A stretch of DNA of 64,000 bases from Chryseobacterium edaphi (GTDB taxonomy: Bacteria > Bacteroidota > Bacteroidia > Flavobacteriales > Weeksellaceae): NCBI RefSeq assembly GCF_025628985.1, contig NZ_JAOTEM010000001.1, forward strand, positions 1,240,001-1,304,000, read 5' to 3'. Made by a program: the position numbers and the translations under genes. The notes beneath the pieces are model-generated. The model saw only the letters and a list, made by a program, of their open reading frames with translations, was not told the DNA's origin and searched no databases. This document shows positions 16,409-25,401 of the stretch, one piece after another (position 1 is the stretch's first letter; each line of letters begins with the position of its first letter).

Positions 16409-16849
16409 TTATCTTTTATAAAAAATATAGTCTGTTAATATAGGTTCAATTCCGTTTTGTTTCAATAACGAATTGATTTGTCCACGATGATAAGTTGAAT
16501 GATTGATTGCATGAAAAAGTATTTCAAAAACAGTATTTTCAAACTTTATTCCTTTTGAATTTTGATATTCAATTATTTGGTCAAAATCTGCGTTTTTAAT
16601 AATTTGAATACTTGTTTGAAAATTTTGATTATTTATTTCTTCTAATTTTTCAAACGAATTAATTTGCCAGACTTCAAAAGATTTTTCATTTAAAATTCTT
16701 GAATTCCAGACTTGTTGAGCGTTTAAAGTATGATTGATTAAACTGATCGTTTTCTCGTCTACTTTTGAAATATTTTCTGAAATAATTTTAATCATTTCTT
16801 TATTAAAGTGATAAGTATATTCAAATAAATCAATTAGCTTTTCATTCAT
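16409..16849 (-). CDS. DinB-family protein
   Basis: The 146-residue protein is a four-helix bundle of the DinB/YfiT type. The likely metal-binding His residues are His40 (INHTLNAQQVW), His117 and His121 (HAINHSTYHRGQI). Relatives include bacillithiol and mycothiol transferases and uncharacterised proteins, so a thiol-S-transferase role is possible but not proven. The start overlaps the 3' end of the preceding gene by eight bases, and it is followed after four bases by the methyltransferase gene, so the three form a tightly packed unit. Confidence 0.83.
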   Translation of the reverse strand: MNEKLIDLFEYTYHFNKEMIKIISENISKVDEKTISLINHTLNAQQVWNSRILNEKSFEVWQINSFEKLEEINNQNFQTSIQIIKNADFDQIIEYQNSKGIKFENTVFEILFHAINHSTYHRGQINSLLKQNGIEPILTDYIFYKR

Positions 16850-17312
16850 TACTCAAGTTTTTTAGTTCTTCAACTTTATTTAAAACTAGAGTGCTTTTAC
16901 CTGATGGATCTATTTTTTTTAAATTTTCTTTATCAAAATCTAATTGTATCATTAATTGATTTTTACCGACAAATTCTATTAAGCCATTTAGAAATTGACT
17001 TTCTTCAATAATATCATTTCCATCCTTATAAAAAGCATTGATAATCAACTTGTTTGGATTTACAGAATAATCTACAATATATTTAACGTATGCTTTTTTG
17101 CCTTTATTTGGACCTGCCGGAATTATATAATTTCTTCCATCGATAAACATATCATCAATTTCTACGGCCACATAATTATCCGGGAAAAATGTAAACGCTC
17201 CAATTTTATTGTTTCCGTCCTTCCCTGACCATTTTCCAAGTAAGCTATCTGCTGATTGTGAAAAACAGAATGAAGAGATGGCTAGAAAAAATAAAAGCAA
17301 ATTTCTTTTCAT
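16842..17312 (-). CDS. Secreted hypothetical protein, lipocalin-like
   Basis: A 156-residue protein with a signal peptide (about 1-19, LLLFFLAISSFCFSQ) and a mature part that begins with a LLGKWSGKDGN motif, as in many lipocalin-like small periplasmic proteins of this phylum, followed by alternating beta strands. No catalytic residues are recognised. It directly precedes and slightly overlaps the DinB gene. It lies where the large subunit of methylmalonyl-CoA mutase might have been expected, just 11 bases after the small-subunit gene. Confidence 0.6.
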   Translation of the reverse strand: MKRNLLLFFLAISSFCFSQSADSLLGKWSGKDGNNKIGAFTFFPDNYVAVEIDDMFIDGRNYIIPAGPNKGKKAYVKYIVDYSVNPNKLIINAFYKDGNDIIEESQFLNGLIEFVGKNQLMIQLDFDKENLKKIDPSGKSTLVLNKVEELKNLSNE

Positions 17313-17323
17313 AATTAGTAATT

Positions 17324-18484
17324 TTATTCAAACATTTCAGCCCAACGAACCGCTTTAATTTCTTTTTCGTTGTAAAGTTCTTCAACAGACTTTTTGACAT
17401 CTAATTTTGGATATAAATTCACACCAATCAGTTTTATTTTTCCTTCTTCAACCCACTTTTGCTCTTCAACAGCCTGATCGTAGATTTTTTTCTGAAGAAT
17501 TCCTTGTTTTAAAGATTGTAAATAACCTCCGTTTTCTTCAATTTCTAAAAAGAACTGCCAAGATTTTTCTGCAATCTGTTGTGTGATATCTTCAACGTAA
17601 TAACTTCCGTTTGATGCATCTTCAAATACATTGATTATGCTTTCGTAAGCTAAAACGATTTGTTGCTTGAATGAAATTTCTTCCGAATTTTCAGTAATGT
17701 TTCCAATCTGATAATTGGTACTAAAAACTGCATCTGCTCCACCAATCATCGCCGAAGCTAATTCTAAAGTAGAACGAATCAAGTTATTTTCGCTGTCTGA
17801 AATTGCTTTGTTTCTTAAAGAAGTTTCAGCAAAAATGTAAGGAATTTCATCTAAGCCATATTCTTTTGAAAGTTGATTAAAAACCAATTTGAATGCACGA
17901 ATTTTAGCCATTTCAAAGAAGTAATTTCCTCCAACAGCCAATCTGAATAAAATTTTATTTAAAATTTCTTCTCCATAAACTTCGACTAATTCCTTAGTCT
18001 TTGCCAAAGCAATTCCCAACTGCTGAACGATAGATGCACCTGCATTTTGGTGAAGTGAAACGTCAATACAAATATTTCTTTTAAAACTTTTTGCTAATAA
18101 TTCTTTTACCAATTGATCATCAATCACCATATTGCTTTCATCAAAAACATCAACCAAAGAAAAATACTGATCCTCATCTGCAGGACTGATGTGTTCAGTT
18201 AAAGCTTTGTTATTGATAAAAATAGTTTTCTCAACCAAATTCTCAACATTTTCATTTAATAAAAATGCAAAAACATCCTCTTCCAAAGTTTCATGATAGG
18301 TTGCTACCAAATGAGTACTTTCTTCTACTTTCGGAAGATTAACCAATGGTTTCTGAACATCATTGTAAAAAGGTTTTACGTCAATTCCTTCTAAATTTTC
18401 TTTTTTCAGAATTGTATAAATATCGTCAGTTTTAAGCTGTTTCTTGACTAAATTTTCCCAGCTTTCAAATGTATTTTTTGACAT
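17324..18484 (-). CDS. mutA: Methylmalonyl-CoA mutase small (beta) subunit, short form
   Basis: The 386-residue protein carries a mutase-type TIM-barrel-like domain, with the family's FRLAVGGNYFFEMAKIRAF, IRSTLELASAMIGGADAV and DASNGSYYVEDIT stretches. The small subunit supports the B12-dependent large subunit that interconverts (R)-methylmalonyl-CoA and succinyl-CoA in propionate and branched-chain metabolism; it does not itself bind B12. No DxHxxG B12-binding motif is present, as expected. It is much shorter than the roughly 600-residue MutA of actinobacteria, which may be usual for flavobacteria. The start was placed at the ATG of MSKNTFESWENL; nine codons upstream an in-frame ATG exists within a repeat-like spacer. 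Confidence 0.83.
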   Translation of the reverse strand: MSKNTFESWENLVKKQLKTDDIYTILKKENLEGIDVKPFYNDVQKPLVNLPKVEESTHLVATYHETLEEDVFAFLLNENVENLVEKTIFINNKALTEHISPADEDQYFSLVDVFDESNMVIDDQLVKELLAKSFKRNICIDVSLHQNAGASIVQQLGIALAKTKELVEVYGEEILNKILFRLAVGGNYFFEMAKIRAFKLVFNQLSKEYGLDEIPYIFAETSLRNKAISDSENNLIRSTLELASAMIGGADAVFSTNYQIGNITENSEEISFKQQIVLAYESIINVFEDASNGSYYVEDITQQIAEKSWQFFLEIEENGGYLQSLKQGILQKKIYDQAVEEQKWVEEGKIKLIGVNLYPKLDVKKSVEELYNEKEIKAVRWAEMFE

Positions 18485-18574
18485 AAGTAATGAGTAATGG
18501 GTAATGAGCAATTTCTATTTCGCAGACTTATTTTAAAATTGACAGGGAAGATAATTGACTAATCACAATTAACT
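18485..18574. repeat. Stammering AGTAATG and AATTGAC repeats upstream of mutA
   Basis: On the plus strand AGTAATGAGTAATGGGTAAT (18486-18505) is a run of three near-copies of an AGTAATG unit, and TAAAATTGACAGGG then ATAATTGACTAATCACAATT (18533-18562) repeats an AATTGAC unit. The second part resembles the spacer after etfA (7759-7796). The two runs fill the 96-base gap between mutA and divIC. Confidence 0.5.
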
Positions 18575-18580
18575 TTAACA

Positions 18581-18937
18581 TTATTTTTTGGCAATCTTAG
18601 CGCTGTCAACAACCAAAATAAAGATTTCTTCATTCGGTTTTTTCATGAAATAATTTTCTCTGGCGTATTTTTCTTTCTCAGATTTATTATTCATCAGTTT
18701 TTTATAGAATTGATCATTCTTTTCATATTCTGTTTTATAATAATCGAGTTGCTCTTCGTATTTATTGATTTCACCATTGAGCTCATTAATTACTAAAAAC
18801 GAAGTTTTATCGAAGAAAATCATCCAAACCAAAAAAAGACAAATGGCAATTACATATTTATTCAAAACATAATGCTGAATAAATTTAATGGTCTCCGATT
18901 TGGGTTGAATGTCTTTAATTAATTCTTTTTCAGCCAT
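18581..18937 (-). CDS. Septum formation initiator, FtsB/DivIC-like
   Basis: The 118-residue protein has a short cytoplasmic start, one membrane helix (about 28-46, VIAICLFLVWMIFFD) and a periplasmic coiled coil (about 48-90) followed by the conserved KYARENYFMKKPNEEIF end (about 90-107). This is the layout of FtsB/DivIC, which with FtsL and FtsQ forms the divisome link that triggers septal wall synthesis. The family signature EKYARENYxM is clear. It begins three bases after udk's stop on the same strand, so the two are probably cotranscribed. Confidence 0.88.
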   Translation of the reverse strand: MAEKELIKDIQPKSETIKFIQHYVLNKYVIAICLFLVWMIFFDKTSFLVINELNGEINKYEEQLDYYKTEYEKNDQFYKKLMNNKSEKEKYARENYFMKKPNEEIFILVVDSAKIAKK

Positions 18938-18940
18938 TTT

Positions 18941-19555
18941 TTAATGTTTTCTCAGTGAATTTTTGATAACGGTCGTTAAAAAATCTATCGCCACAGAATT
19001 CTGCTTCATATTTGGAATGATCAAATCGGCATCATTTTTTGACGGTTCGATAAATTCCTGATGCATCGGCTTTAAGGTCGTCTGATAACGGTGTAAAACC
19101 TCGTTCAGATCTCTTCCTCTTTCCTGTGTATCTCTTCTTATCCTCCTGATGAGTCTTTCGTCGGAATCTGCGTGTACAAACACTTTCAAATCAAATTCTT
19201 TCAATAATTCTTTGTTCGTTAAAACCAAAATCCCTTCTACAACCAATACATTTTTTGGCTCAACGGTAACGTGATCACCTGTTCTTGAATGCGTAACAAA
19301 GCTGTAGACAGGCTGCTCAATTGATTCGTTATTTTTTAATGCTTTTACGTGTTTCAGCATCAGTTCAAAATCTATTGACTTGGGATGATCATAGTTCAAC
19401 GCTTCCCTTTCTGTTAATGTAAGATTGTGATTATCGTGGTAATAATTGTCTTGAGACAAAATATTCATTCCTTCAATATCAAGCTGCTGAATAATTTTAT
19501 CAACAACCGTAGTTTTGCCGGATCCTGTTCCTCCCGCAATTCCTATTACAAGCAT
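18941..19555 (-). CDS. udk: Uridine kinase
   Basis: The 204-residue protein phosphorylates uridine or cytidine to the monophosphate using ATP or GTP (pyrimidine salvage). The P-loop GGTGSGKTT is at residues 8-16, the LSQDNYYHD stretch supplies the catalytic Asp, and NYDHPKSIDF, RRIRRDTQERGRDL are typical of the family. The ATG at 19553-19555 gives the standard MLVIGIAGGTGSGKT start; ten upstream in-frame codons were excluded. A TATATTTG -7 box lies at 19572-19579, about 16 bases before the start, so this is the first gene of a udk-divIC unit. It works well with the NupG-like nucleoside importer at 5729. Confidence 0.93.
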   Translation of the reverse strand: MLVIGIAGGTGSGKTTVVDKIIQQLDIEGMNILSQDNYYHDNHNLTLTEREALNYDHPKSIDFELMLKHVKALKNNESIEQPVYSFVTHSRTGDHVTVEPKNVLVVEGILVLTNKELLKEFDLKVFVHADSDERLIRRIRRDTQERGRDLNEVLHRYQTTLKPMHQEFIEPSKNDADLIIPNMKQNSVAIDFLTTVIKNSLRKH

Positions 19556-19645
19556 TCTAATATAGTTTTTACAAATATAAAACAATTAAAAGATTAAAGA
19601 ATTGAAAGATTAAAATATTCAGTCAAATTATTTAATTTTCAAAAT

Positions 19646-19676
19646 AAAAAACTCCGGCGACTTGCCAGAGTTTTTT
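19646..19676 (-). terminator. Terminator of clpS
   Basis: AAAAAACTC (19646-19654) pairs with GAGTTTTTT (19668-19676), with an inner GGC/GCC pair around one mismatch. On the minus strand the A-rich flank gives a T-tail. It is immediately after the clpS stop at 19678. Confidence 0.75.
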
Positions 19677-19677
19677 A

Positions 19678-19983
19678 TTATACTATTTCGCTTGTTAAGC
19701 TTCTTAAAATTAATTTTTCGTGCATGGGTTTCAAAACATCCATTGATCCTGTTTTCACTGTACATTTGCCTTTATAATGAACAAGCATTGTACATTGTTC
19801 AGCTTGTATAAGATCATGTTTACAGATTTCTATTAAAGCCTCGATCACATCATCAAAAGTATGAATGTCATCGTTGTGCAAAATCAATTTGTAAACTTCA
19901 TCAGTCTCATCCAAAACGAGAACTTCTTCTTCGTACTGACGTTTTGGATTTTCGTAATCTTTTATGCTATTATAAAAAATCAT
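19678..19983 (-). CDS. clpS: ClpS adaptor for the Clp protease
   Basis: The 101-residue protein is a full-length ClpS. It brings N-end rule substrates to ClpAP/ClpCP. The signature YKLILHNDDIHTFDDVIEAL (about 31-50) contains the Asn-Asp-Asp triplet and a neighbouring His that form the binding pocket for bulky N-terminal residues. The N-terminal extension is polar and flexible, as usual. It follows 12 bases after the CorC-like gene's stop and is the last gene of that unit. Confidence 0.95.
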   Translation of the reverse strand: MIFYNSIKDYENPKRQYEEEVLVLDETDEVYKLILHNDDIHTFDDVIEALIEICKHDLIQAEQCTMLVHYKGKCTVKTGSMDVLKPMHEKLILRSLTSEIV

Positions 19984-19995
19984 TGTCTAAAAATT

Positions 19996-21357
19996 TTAAT
20001 CTTCTCCTAATTTGTCTATAATATCATCGACGATATTATTGGGTTCATTATAAATCAATTCTACCATTTCTACACTCTTATTATTCATTTTTAAGATTTT
20101 GAAATGATAGTTTTCCAAATCAAATTCCTGATTTTCTTCAGGGATGTCTTCTAAGGCGTGCAAAATAAATCCGGCCAAAGTATTGTATTCACTTTCTTCA
20201 GAAACGGTGAGCTTTTTAGGTAAAGACTCATTAATTTCATCAAGAGGCTGTGTAGCTTTTACCCAAAAAGTATTGTGACCTACTTTATCAACCAATTTCT
20301 CTTCATCATCTTCTTCATCCTGAATTTCACCAACCAATTCTTCTAAAATATCTTCTAATGTAATAATTCCTTCAGTACCGCCAAATTCATCAATTACAAT
20401 TGCCAAATGCTGTTTTTTCTGCTGGAAAATTTTCAATAAATCTGAAATCTTCTTGCTTCCAACCACAAAGAACGATTCACGCATCAATTCGCTCAAATCT
20501 TCATGACTCAAAACTCCTTTTCTTTTAACGAATTCTCTGATGATTTCTTTTGTATAAAATACTCCAATGATATTATCAATTGAGTTTTCATATACCGGAA
20601 TTCTGGAATATCCACTGTCCATGATTTTAGTAATGATTTCATTTAAATCATCTGCAAAATCTATTGACGTAATATTCTGTCTAGGAACCATGATCTGTTT
20701 TGCAGAATGATCTGTAAAATCAAATGCATTTTTAATGATCTCGTAATTCTCTTCTTCAATTTCTCCGCTGTCTGCACTTTGTTTTACCAAAAGCTGAAGT
20801 TCTTCTGTAGAGTGAATTTCCTGTTCTGAAGCGGGATGAATTTTCAAAAGTCTTAAAAATCCATTGGACATGATATTCATCAACCAAATAAATGGTTTGA
20901 AAACTGTATAAAATACTCTTAACGGAACTGCAGTTGCCATTGTAGTAGCTTCAGCCTTTCTGATTGCGATCGATTTTGGAATCAATTCACCAAAAACAAT
21001 ATGCATTATCGTAATAATCAGAAAACTAATGACTACAGAAATTGTTGTAACTGTCGATTCGCTAAAATTTATATTTAAAGAATGAAATAAGTTATCAATG
21101 ACGTGATGCATTGCACTTTCACCTACCCAACCTAAAGCTAGTGAAGCTAGTGTGATTCCCAACTGTGTAGCAGAAAGATACTCATCAAGATGTTTGATAA
21201 TATGCTCAGCTTGCTTAGCCATAGAATCGCCTTCGGCAGCTTTCAACTGAATTTGAGAATAACGAACTTTAACAATTGAAAATTCTGCGGCTACGAAAAA
21301 GCCATTTAATAAAACAAGAAACAAGGCTAGTAAAAGCCTGACTATGTCAGAGTCCAT
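19996..21357 (-). CDS. CNNM/CorC-family membrane protein with two CBS domains
   Basis: The 453-residue protein has an N-terminal DUF21/CNNM membrane domain with three to four helices (about 1-190, LNGFFVAAEFSIVKVR), two CBS domains (about 210-335, IMVPRQNITSID and SRIPVYE), and a C-terminal CorC_HlyC domain (about 350-440, GGTEGIITLEDILEELVGEI at the linker). Family members are tied to magnesium and cobalt export or heavy-metal resistance; the old name hemolysin is misleading. GldE of gliding bacteria is a relative, but nothing here ties it to gliding. A TATCTTTG box at 21380-21387 precedes it. Confidence 0.85.
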   Translation of the reverse strand: MDSDIVRLLLALFLVLLNGFFVAAEFSIVKVRYSQIQLKAAEGDSMAKQAEHIIKHLDEYLSATQLGITLASLALGWVGESAMHHVIDNLFHSLNINFSESTVTTISVVISFLIITIMHIVFGELIPKSIAIRKAEATTMATAVPLRVFYTVFKPFIWLMNIMSNGFLRLLKIHPASEQEIHSTEELQLLVKQSADSGEIEEENYEIIKNAFDFTDHSAKQIMVPRQNITSIDFADDLNEIITKIMDSGYSRIPVYENSIDNIIGVFYTKEIIREFVKRKGVLSHEDLSELMRESFFVVGSKKISDLLKIFQQKKQHLAIVIDEFGGTEGIITLEDILEELVGEIQDEEDDEEKLVDKVGHNTFWVKATQPLDEINESLPKKLTVSEESEYNTLAGFILHALEDIPEENQEFDLENYHFKILKMNNKSVEMVELIYNEPNNIVDDIIDKLGED

Positions 21358-21408
21358 TTAGAAATTATAATTTATTGTACAAAGATATATAAAATAAAAC
21401 TAACAAAA

Positions 21409-21433
21409 AAAGCACCGAAGTTATCGATGCTTT
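21409..21433 (-). terminator. Terminator of the ATP synthase operon
   Basis: AAAGCA (21409-21414) pairs with TGCTTT (21428-21433) and CGA pairs with TCG inside, with one mismatch. On the minus strand it leads into TTTTTTTGTTAG. It is 20 bases after the atpG stop and separates the operon from the CorC-like gene. Confidence 0.65.
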
Positions 21434-21453
21434 AATATTTTTTGAATATATTC

Positions 21454-22323
21454 TTACGAGTTTTTCAATGCTTCTGCTCCTGAAACGATTTCTAAAATCT
21501 CGTTTGTAATGGCAGCCTGTCTTGCTTTGTTGTAGAAGATAACTAAATCATTCTTCAACTCTTGTGCATTATCAGTTGCTTTATGCATCGCTGTCATTCT
21601 GGCACCGTGCTCTGAAGCTACTGAATCTAAGACTGCTTTGAAAACCTGAGTTTTAATAGATTTAGGAATCAAATTATCCAGAATCTCATTTCTGTTTGGT
21701 TCAAAGATATAATCTGTTTCCACCTGAGTTTCTACAGTATCAGTTTCAACCATAGAAATTGGAAGAACTTTCTCTGTGATCACTTCCTGAGTAGCAGCAT
21801 TAACAAATTTATTGTAGATTACATAAACTTCGTCAAATTTACCTTCTCTGAAGTTGCTCATTACCGTTTCGGTAACGTTTGAAACTACATCAAAACTTAA
21901 CTTATCAAAAACACTGCTTTCGTTTGAAAACACTGTACGGTTTCTTCTTACCGCGTCATAAGCTTTTTTACCAATGGTAAGAACTTCAATTTCGTACTGA
22001 GAATTATTCTGAAACTGAATATTAAGTTCTTTCACAATATTTGAGTTAAATGCACCTGCCAAACCTCTGTTTGAAGTTACAGCGATGAAAAGTACTTTTT
22101 TAACCTCTCTTTTTTGAGCATAAATAGAAACCTGATCAGGATCTGAGCTAGAATTTACATTCTGGATGATTTCCTGCAATTTTTCAGAATACGGTCTCAA
22201 CATTACGATGGCATCCTGTGCTTTTTTTAGTTTCGCAGCCGAAACCATTTTCATAGCACGTGTAATTTGCATCGTAGATGAAATTGAACTGATTCTTCCT
22301 CGTATTTCTTTTAAGTTTGCCAT
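21454..22323 (-). CDS. atpG: F1F0 ATP synthase gamma subunit
   Basis: The 289-residue protein is the central rotor shaft that links the c ring to the catalytic alpha-beta ring. The N-terminal MANLKEIRGRISSISSTMQITRAM helix and the C-terminal NARQAAITNEILEIVSGAEAL helix, which form the coiled shaft, are both recognised (the C-terminus starts with YNKARQAAITNEI). Length is normal. It is the last gene of the atpB-E-F-H-A-G group and ends at 21454 before the hairpin. The beta and epsilon genes do not follow, as in other flavobacteria where atpD and atpC are elsewhere. Its spacer to atpA carries an inverted repeat. Confidence 0.95.
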   Translation of the reverse strand: MANLKEIRGRISSISSTMQITRAMKMVSAAKLKKAQDAIVMLRPYSEKLQEIIQNVNSSSDPDQVSIYAQKREVKKVLFIAVTSNRGLAGAFNSNIVKELNIQFQNNSQYEIEVLTIGKKAYDAVRRNRTVFSNESSVFDKLSFDVVSNVTETVMSNFREGKFDEVYVIYNKFVNAATQEVITEKVLPISMVETDTVETQVETDYIFEPNRNEILDNLIPKSIKTQVFKAVLDSVASEHGARMTAMHKATDNAQELKNDLVIFYNKARQAAITNEILEIVSGAEALKNS

Positions 22324-22329
22324 ATTGGG

Positions 22330-22405
22330 TTAGTTGTTGGTTGTCGGTTGTTGGTTGCTAGTTTTAGAAAATTCTGTCAACTATCAACCAACAATCATCA
22401 ACTAA
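22330..22405. repeat. TTGGTTG inverted repeat in the atpA-atpG spacer
   Basis: The left part (22330-22361) is a run of TTGTTGGTTG-like units, and the right part (22376-22405) is close to its reverse complement (CAACTATCAACCAACAATC). The two could pair into a long imperfect hairpin with a loop near 22362-22375, between the stop of atpA (22408-22410) and the start of atpG (22321-22323) on the transcript. Confidence 0.55.
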
Positions 22406-22407
22406 TT

Positions 22408-23985
22408 TTAGTTATATTTAGAAGCTAAATCATTAGCAGCCTGCTTAAGAACACTTGTGATATCGTTATCGATTTTCCCAGCTTTGATTGCAGCCATCGT
22501 TTCAGGGTGCTTAGATCTTAGGAAAGCGATATATTCTTCCTGAAATTCTTTTACTTTCTTAACAGGAACGTTTCTCATTAAGTTCTCTGTACCCGCGTAA
22601 ATCATTGCAACCTGAGTATCTACAGGAAGTGGAGAATTTACCGGTTGCTTCAACAACTCTACGTTTCTTTCTCCTTTGGAGATAACCGCTAAAGTTGATG
22701 CATCTAAGTCAGAACCGAATTTAGCAAACGCTTCTAATTCTTTATACTGAGCCTGGTCTAATTTAAGAGTACCAGAAACTTTCTTCATTGATTTGATCTG
22801 AGCATTACCTCCTACTCTCGATACAGAGATACCTACGTTGATCGCTGGACGAACCCCTGAGTTGAACAAGTCAGACTCCAAGAAGATCTGTCCGTCTGTA
22901 ATAGAGATTACGTTTGTTGGAATATATGCAGAAACGTCACCTGCTTGAGTTTCGATAATAGGAAGTGCAGTTAATGAACCACCACCTTTTACGATTGGCT
23001 TCAATGAATCTGGTAAGTCATTCATTTGGCTTGCAATATTGTCATCAGCAATTACCTTCGCCGCTCTTTCCAATAATCTTGAGTGAAGATAGAAAACGTC
23101 TCCAGGATAAGCCTCACGTCCCGGTGGTCTTCTCAATAATAGAGAAAGCTCACGGTAAGCAACCGCTTGTTTAGATAAATCATCATAAACGATCAATGCC
23201 GGTCTACCAGAGTCTCTGAAGAACTCACCGATAGAAGCACCTGCCATTGCAGAATAAACCTGCATTGGAACAGGATCTGAAGCATTTGCAGCAACAATTA
23301 CAGTATATGCTAAAGCTCCTTTATCAGAAAGAGTTTTAACAATTTGAGCTACCGTCGAAGCTTTTTGCCCGATTGCAACATATATACAATATACAGGATT
23401 TCCTGCATCAAAAAATTCTCTTTGGTTGATGATTGTATCAATCGCAACAGTAGTTTTACCTGTTTGTCTGTCACCAATGATCAACTCTCTTTGACCTCTT
23501 CCTACAGGAATCATTGAATCAATCGCAACGATACCAGTTTGTAAAGGCTCAGTTACCGGCTGTCTGTAGATAACACCAGGAGCTTTTCTTTCCAATGGCA
23601 TTTCGTACAATTCACCTTCGATAGGTCCTTTACCATCGATTGGGTTACCCAGAGTATCAACTACTCTACCCAACATCCCTTCTCCTACTTTAATAGAAGA
23701 GATTCTGTTTGTTCTTCTTACTGTATCTCCTTCTCTTACCAATTTACTTTCACCCAAAAGAGCCACACCTACGTTGTCTTCCTCTAAGTTTAGTACGATA
23801 CCTTCTACATCGCTAGCAAATTTTACCAACTCACCGTACTGTACATTTTCTAACCCGTATACACGAGCAATACCATCACCGATGGTCAAAACTGTACCTA
23901 CTTCCTCAACATTTGATTGAGTGTCGAAGTTGGCCAACTGTTGTTTTAAGATCGCAGATACTTCTGCCGGATTTATTTCTGCCAT
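22408..23985 (-). CDS. atpA: F1F0 ATP synthase alpha subunit
   Basis: The 525-residue protein is the non-catalytic nucleotide-binding subunit of the F1 head. The P-loop GDRQTGKTT is at residues 171-179 and the family's [19 protein letters not shown] and [16 protein letters not shown] stretches are present. Length is slightly over the bacterial norm but typical for this phylum. It lies between atpH (18 bases) and atpG (84 bases) and is translated in series with them. Confidence 0.97.
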   Translation of the reverse strand: MAEINPAEVSAILKQQLANFDTQSNVEEVGTVLTIGDGIARVYGLENVQYGELVKFASDVEGIVLNLEEDNVGVALLGESKLVREGDTVRRTNRISSIKVGEGMLGRVVDTLGNPIDGKGPIEGELYEMPLERKAPGVIYRQPVTEPLQTGIVAIDSMIPVGRGQRELIIGDRQTGKTTVAIDTIINQREFFDAGNPVYCIYVAIGQKASTVAQIVKTLSDKGALAYTVIVAANASDPVPMQVYSAMAGASIGEFFRDSGRPALIVYDDLSKQAVAYRELSLLLRRPPGREAYPGDVFYLHSRLLERAAKVIADDNIASQMNDLPDSLKPIVKGGGSLTALPIIETQAGDVSAYIPTNVISITDGQIFLESDLFNSGVRPAINVGISVSRVGGNAQIKSMKKVSGTLKLDQAQYKELEAFAKFGSDLDASTLAVISKGERNVELLKQPVNSPLPVDTQVAMIYAGTENLMRNVPVKKVKEFQEEYIAFLRSKHPETMAAIKAGKIDNDITSVLKQAANDLASKYN

Positions 23986-24003
23986 TATATGGTTGTTTTT
24001 TTC

Positions 24004-24543
24004 TTAATTTAAATGAAAATCTTTTTTGATATTATTAAGCTTAGATTTTACAGATGCATCGATCTGCTGATCTCCTACTCTTAGAATATATCCTCCTAAA
24101 ATATCAGGATTGATCGTAAGATTTAGGTCAAAGTTTGAACCTGCTTTTACTAAATCTGTAGATTTTAAAATCTGATCAATATTTTCTTTAGAAAGCTGAG
24201 TCGCTGTAGTAAGAGTGATTCTCTGTACGCCATTGATATCTTCAACTTTATTGATAAATTCTTGAGCAATATTTTTCAAATGATTTTCACGACCCTGTCT
24301 GATCACTAAAGTAATCAAATTCTGAGAAACCGGTGAAAAACCTTTAAAAATCTCTTTTGCAACGTCCTCTTTCTTTTTTGCATCGATGTAAGGCGTTTTG
24401 AAAAATTTGTTTAAATCCTCAGATTCAGACATCAGTTTCTTAACATCTTTCATTTCAGAAAATACAGCATTAGTCTGTCCGGATTCGTTTGTGAAATCCA
24501 GCAAACCTTGTGCGTATCTTTTAGCTACTTTAGATGTAAGCAT
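24004..24543 (-). CDS. atpH: F1F0 ATP synthase delta subunit
   Basis: The 179-residue protein joins the top of F1 to the peripheral stalk. The N-terminal VAKRYAQGLLDFTNESGQ motif and the helix that ends NLITLVIRQGRENHL are typical, as is the C-terminal GGYILRVGDQQIDASVKSKL signature. It follows atpF after two bases and precedes atpA by 18, so the three are strongly coupled. Confidence 0.95.
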   Translation of the reverse strand: MLTSKVAKRYAQGLLDFTNESGQTNAVFSEMKDVKKLMSESEDLNKFFKTPYIDAKKKEDVAKEIFKGFSPVSQNLITLVIRQGRENHLKNIAQEFINKVEDINGVQRITLTTATQLSKENIDQILKSTDLVKAGSNFDLNLTINPDILGGYILRVGDQQIDASVKSKLNNIKKDFHLN

Positions 24544-24545
24544 TC

Positions 24546-25040
24546 TTAGTTAAGATTAGATTTGTTTAAATAATTTTGAACCAACTCGTCCTGAGCTTCT
24601 GTTTTCTCTAAATTTTTCTGCAAGATAGATTCTGCAATATTTACAGATAAAGCACCAATCTGAGTTCTGATTTCTGACATTGCAGCATTCTTTTCTGTCT
24701 GGATCGTTTGCTTAGCAGCTTCGATCATTTTATCTCCTTCAGCTTTTGCAACATCTTTAGCTTCTCCTACAATTCTGTCTTTAATTTCTCTAGCTTCTTT
24801 AAGGATGGAATCTCTTTCAATTTTAGCCTCACGAATAATTCTTTCGTTATCGGATTTAAGATCTTCCATTTCTTTTTTAGCCAATTTAGCCTGATTCAAA
24901 GCATCAACGATAGAAGCTTCTCTGTCATTTACTGCGTTTACAATTGGTTTCCAAGCAAATTTAGCAAGGATAAATAATAGGATAGCGAATGTAAGCGTCA
25001 TCCAAAACAAAAGTCCAATTCCAGGTTCTATAATTCCCAT
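24546..25040 (-). CDS. atpF: F1F0 ATP synthase subunit b
   Basis: The 164-residue protein forms the peripheral stalk. One membrane helix (about residues 8-28, IGLLFWMTLTFAILLFIL) is followed by a long, charged, helical region with the AIVDALNQAKLAKKEMEDL and AREIKDRIVGEAKDVAK stretches, which dimerises and holds the delta subunit. The 104-base spacer before it has a weak inverted repeat (around 25090-25135) but no clear terminator. Confidence 0.94.
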   Translation of the reverse strand: MGIIEPGIGLLFWMTLTFAILLFILAKFAWKPIVNAVNDREASIVDALNQAKLAKKEMEDLKSDNERIIREAKIERDSILKEAREIKDRIVGEAKDVAKAEGDKMIEAAKQTIQTEKNAAMSEIRTQIGALSVNIAESILQKNLEKTEAQDELVQNYLNKSNLN

Positions 25041-25144
25041 ATCTGTAATTCTTTTTTTAATGTAATAATTTATGGATATCTTTTTTAAAAATCCTTAGCA
25101 GCAGCCAACCGCTTCACTGCTAAGAATATTTTTTCTGAGGATAA

Positions 25145-25363
25145 TTACTTGATGAAAGCACCAAAGATAATCGCGATAAGACCAGCACCTTCAATAAGAC
25201 CTGCAGCAATAAGCATTGCTCCTTGAATCTTACCAGCTTGTTCTGGCTGTCTAGCGATAGCATCCATAGCGTGCCCACCGATTTTACCAATACCAAGACC
25301 TACTCCTAATACTGCTAAACCAATTCCTACGTAAACTAATCCTGTTCCAGTTGTGATGTCCAT
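25145..25363 (-). CDS. atpE: F1F0 ATP synthase subunit c
   Basis: The 72-residue protein is the proteolipid that builds the rotating ring. It is a two-helix hairpin with the Gly-rich first helix, the polar RQPE loop (38-41) and the ion-binding Glu58 in LIEGAGLIAII. A Glu rather than an Asp at the binding site is usual in this phylum. The surrounding residues give no clear sodium-binding signature, so proton use is likely. Confidence 0.96.
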   Translation of the reverse strand: MDITTGTGLVYVGIGLAVLGVGLGIGKIGGHAMDAIARQPEQAGKIQGAMLIAAGLIEGAGLIAIIFGAFIK

Positions 25364-25401
25364 AATAAATAAATATTTAGTTAAAATTATTTTTCGTTTA
25401 A

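Noticed and set aside
19996..21357. Hemolysin toxin
   Set aside because: The CNNM/CBS/CorC domain layout is that of metal transport-associated membrane proteins; the hemolysin label is historical.
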